NCBI RefSeq assembly: GCF_015565955.1
Contig: NZ_CP064760.1
Span: 1,116,001-1,180,000, forward strand
Direction of reading: 5' to 3'
Length of the DNA stretch: 64,000 nt
DNA from: Microbacterium schleiferi
GTDB lineage: Bacteria; Actinomycetota; Actinomycetes; Actinomycetales; Microbacteriaceae
The notes under the pieces were generated by a model, which saw only the letters and a list, made by a program, of their open reading frames with translations, was not told where the DNA came from and ran no database searches. Each line of letters starts with the position of its first letter. The stretch's first letter is position 1. Made by a program: the position numbers and the translations under genes. Of the stretch, positions 63,182 to 64,000 are shown piece by piece.

Positions 63182-64000
63182 TCAGATGTCTTTCTGGTGC
63201 AGGCGGGTGAGATAGTCGTTGTAGGCGTCGAGCTCGGGGTCGCCGTGGACGTCGGCGCGGCGGTCGGCGGCGTCGGCCTCGACGGTGTCATCGCGGAACC
63301 AGCGGTGCATGACGTAGATCAGCATCAGCAGGGTGGGGGCCTCACCGTAGGACCACGCCAGCCCGCCGGCGAGGCGCTGGTCCTCGATCGGGTCGATGCC
63401 CAGCGCGCTGGTGGGGCCGGCGAACCCGTCGACGAGGGTGGTGGCAGCCATCATCAGAAACACCCCAAAGAATGCGTGCAGGGCCGCTTCGGCAAACACG
63501 TCCAGGGCGCGGCCGCCGTGGCTCATCCGCACCGGCAACGGGTCAGAGGACAGCACCGGGATGGTGAACAGCATCCCTGCGACGAGGAACCCGACCTCGA
63601 GGAGGGTGTGCCCGGTGATAGTGGACAGGATCGGGTCGGCGAAGTTCGCCAGATACAAGCCGTAGAACGCCAGCAGATACAGCGGCACCGCCAGCCACGG
63701 GCTCAGCAGCCACCGTGCGGTGCGGCTGCGCAACCCGGCATGCGCGGCACGCAGCACCAGCAGGCCCGCTCCGCGGTGCGGGGTGGCGCGCAGCAGCAAG
63801 GTGCCGGGCGAGCCGAGGACCAGCAGCGGCGGGATCGCCATCATCAGGGTCAGCTGCTGGAACATGAACACCGAGAACAGCGCATACCCGTAGTTCTCCA
63901 CCGCCAGCCCGGTCACCGCGGCGAGAGCGATACAGCCGAGCAGGAAGCTGATCGTCCGCCATACCGGCCAGCCGCGGCCGCGCACCCACATGCGGATCGC
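63182..64000 (-). CDS. CtaG-type cytochrome c oxidase assembly protein (5' end cut by window edge)
   Basis: At least 272 residues of a seven-helix-type membrane protein. Characteristic stretches are SVFMFQQLTLMMAIPPLLVL, LHAFFGVFLMMAATTLVDGF and LAWSYGEAPTLLMLIYVMHR, which match the CtaG half of the fusion gene at 56174. The tail AYNDYLTRLHQKDI parallels that paralogue's AYNARLVELAHRD. An ATG at 63991 exists, but the frame stays open to the window end and the real start is probably outside. Confidence 0.87.
   Translation of the reverse strand, partial: AIRMWVRGRGWPVWRTISFLLGCIALAAVTGLAVENYGYALFSVFMFQQLTLMMAIPPLLVLGSPGTLLLRATPHRGAGLLVLRAAHAGLRSRTARWLLSPWLAVPLYLLAFYGLYLANFADPILSTITGHTLLEVGFLVAGMLFTIPVLSSDPLPVRMSHGGRALDVFAEAALHAFFGVFLMMAATTLVDGFAGPTSALGIDPIEDQRLAGGLAWSYGEAPTLLMLIYVMHRWFRDDTVEADAADRRADVHGDPELDAYNDYLTRLHQKDI

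Overview
The window is high-GC actinobacterial DNA. The first 20.6 kb looks like a Microbacterium-type (Microbacteriaceae) chromosome. The evidence is the conserved run parA-scpA-scpB-rluB-tyrA-cmk-der, GTG starts with 4-base overlaps, class III nrdDG, and a backbone unusually rich in GGATGC/GCATCC. Genus is inferred from gene order and composition, not from a marker gene.

Region 1 (1-4.1 kb, minus strand) is a sugar operon: GH1 beta-glucosidase, lipoprotein binding protein and two ABC permeases, behind a candidate palindromic operator. Region 2 (4.2-10.7 kb, plus) is the segregation/condensation and housekeeping run. Region 3 (10.7-20.6 kb) holds nrdDG behind a textbook pair of NrdR boxes, a CoA-disulfide-reductase/rhodanese/TusA/DsrE fusion behind a possible CstR-type operator, a Nudix-NYN fusion, S4, YhhN, thioredoxin and MFS genes.

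Region 4 (20.66-47.4 kb) is an integrative conjugative element next to an intact tRNA-Pro(GGG), itself preceded by a truncated 42-bp copy of its 5' half. From the tRNA side it carries a tyrosine integrase, excisionase-like protein, SSB, VirD4/TraG-type coupling protein, DprA-like protein, sortase-type surface protein, a metal cargo (SPC P-type ATPase, CmtR-like repressor, BASS/ACR3-type permease) and a type IV secretion core (VirB4 ATPase, SCO6880-like, VirB6/TrbL-like, two small two-TM proteins, lysozyme/M23 hydrolase, VirB8/TcpC-like). ParB-like, DUF2637, primase and ArdC-like proteins follow. No relaxase was recognised and the far att site was not found, so the element probably continues past the window. 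A short motif, GYGCACCT(G/C), recurs upstream of at least nine genes of this element and is the best candidate for an undescribed element-wide regulatory signal.

Region 5 (47.4-53.3 kb) is a patchy copper region: AraC-type regulator, a 62-residue multicopper-oxidase remnant, DUF305 and DUF6153-like proteins, an IS3-family element and a decayed copper ATPase. Region 6 (53.3-64 kb) is an intact metal/envelope module: ArsR repressor divergent from a P1B-4-type ATPase, then (minus) DUF4307, CopD-CtaG fusion, CcsB, two M23-type proteins, apolipoprotein N-acyltransferase and a second CtaG protein cut by the window edge.

A caution applies throughout. Ten frame breaks in nine otherwise intact genes are all repaired by adding one base, mostly in runs of G or C. 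This points to base-deletion errors in the sequence rather than gene decay. I give those genes as full-length loci with the break noted.
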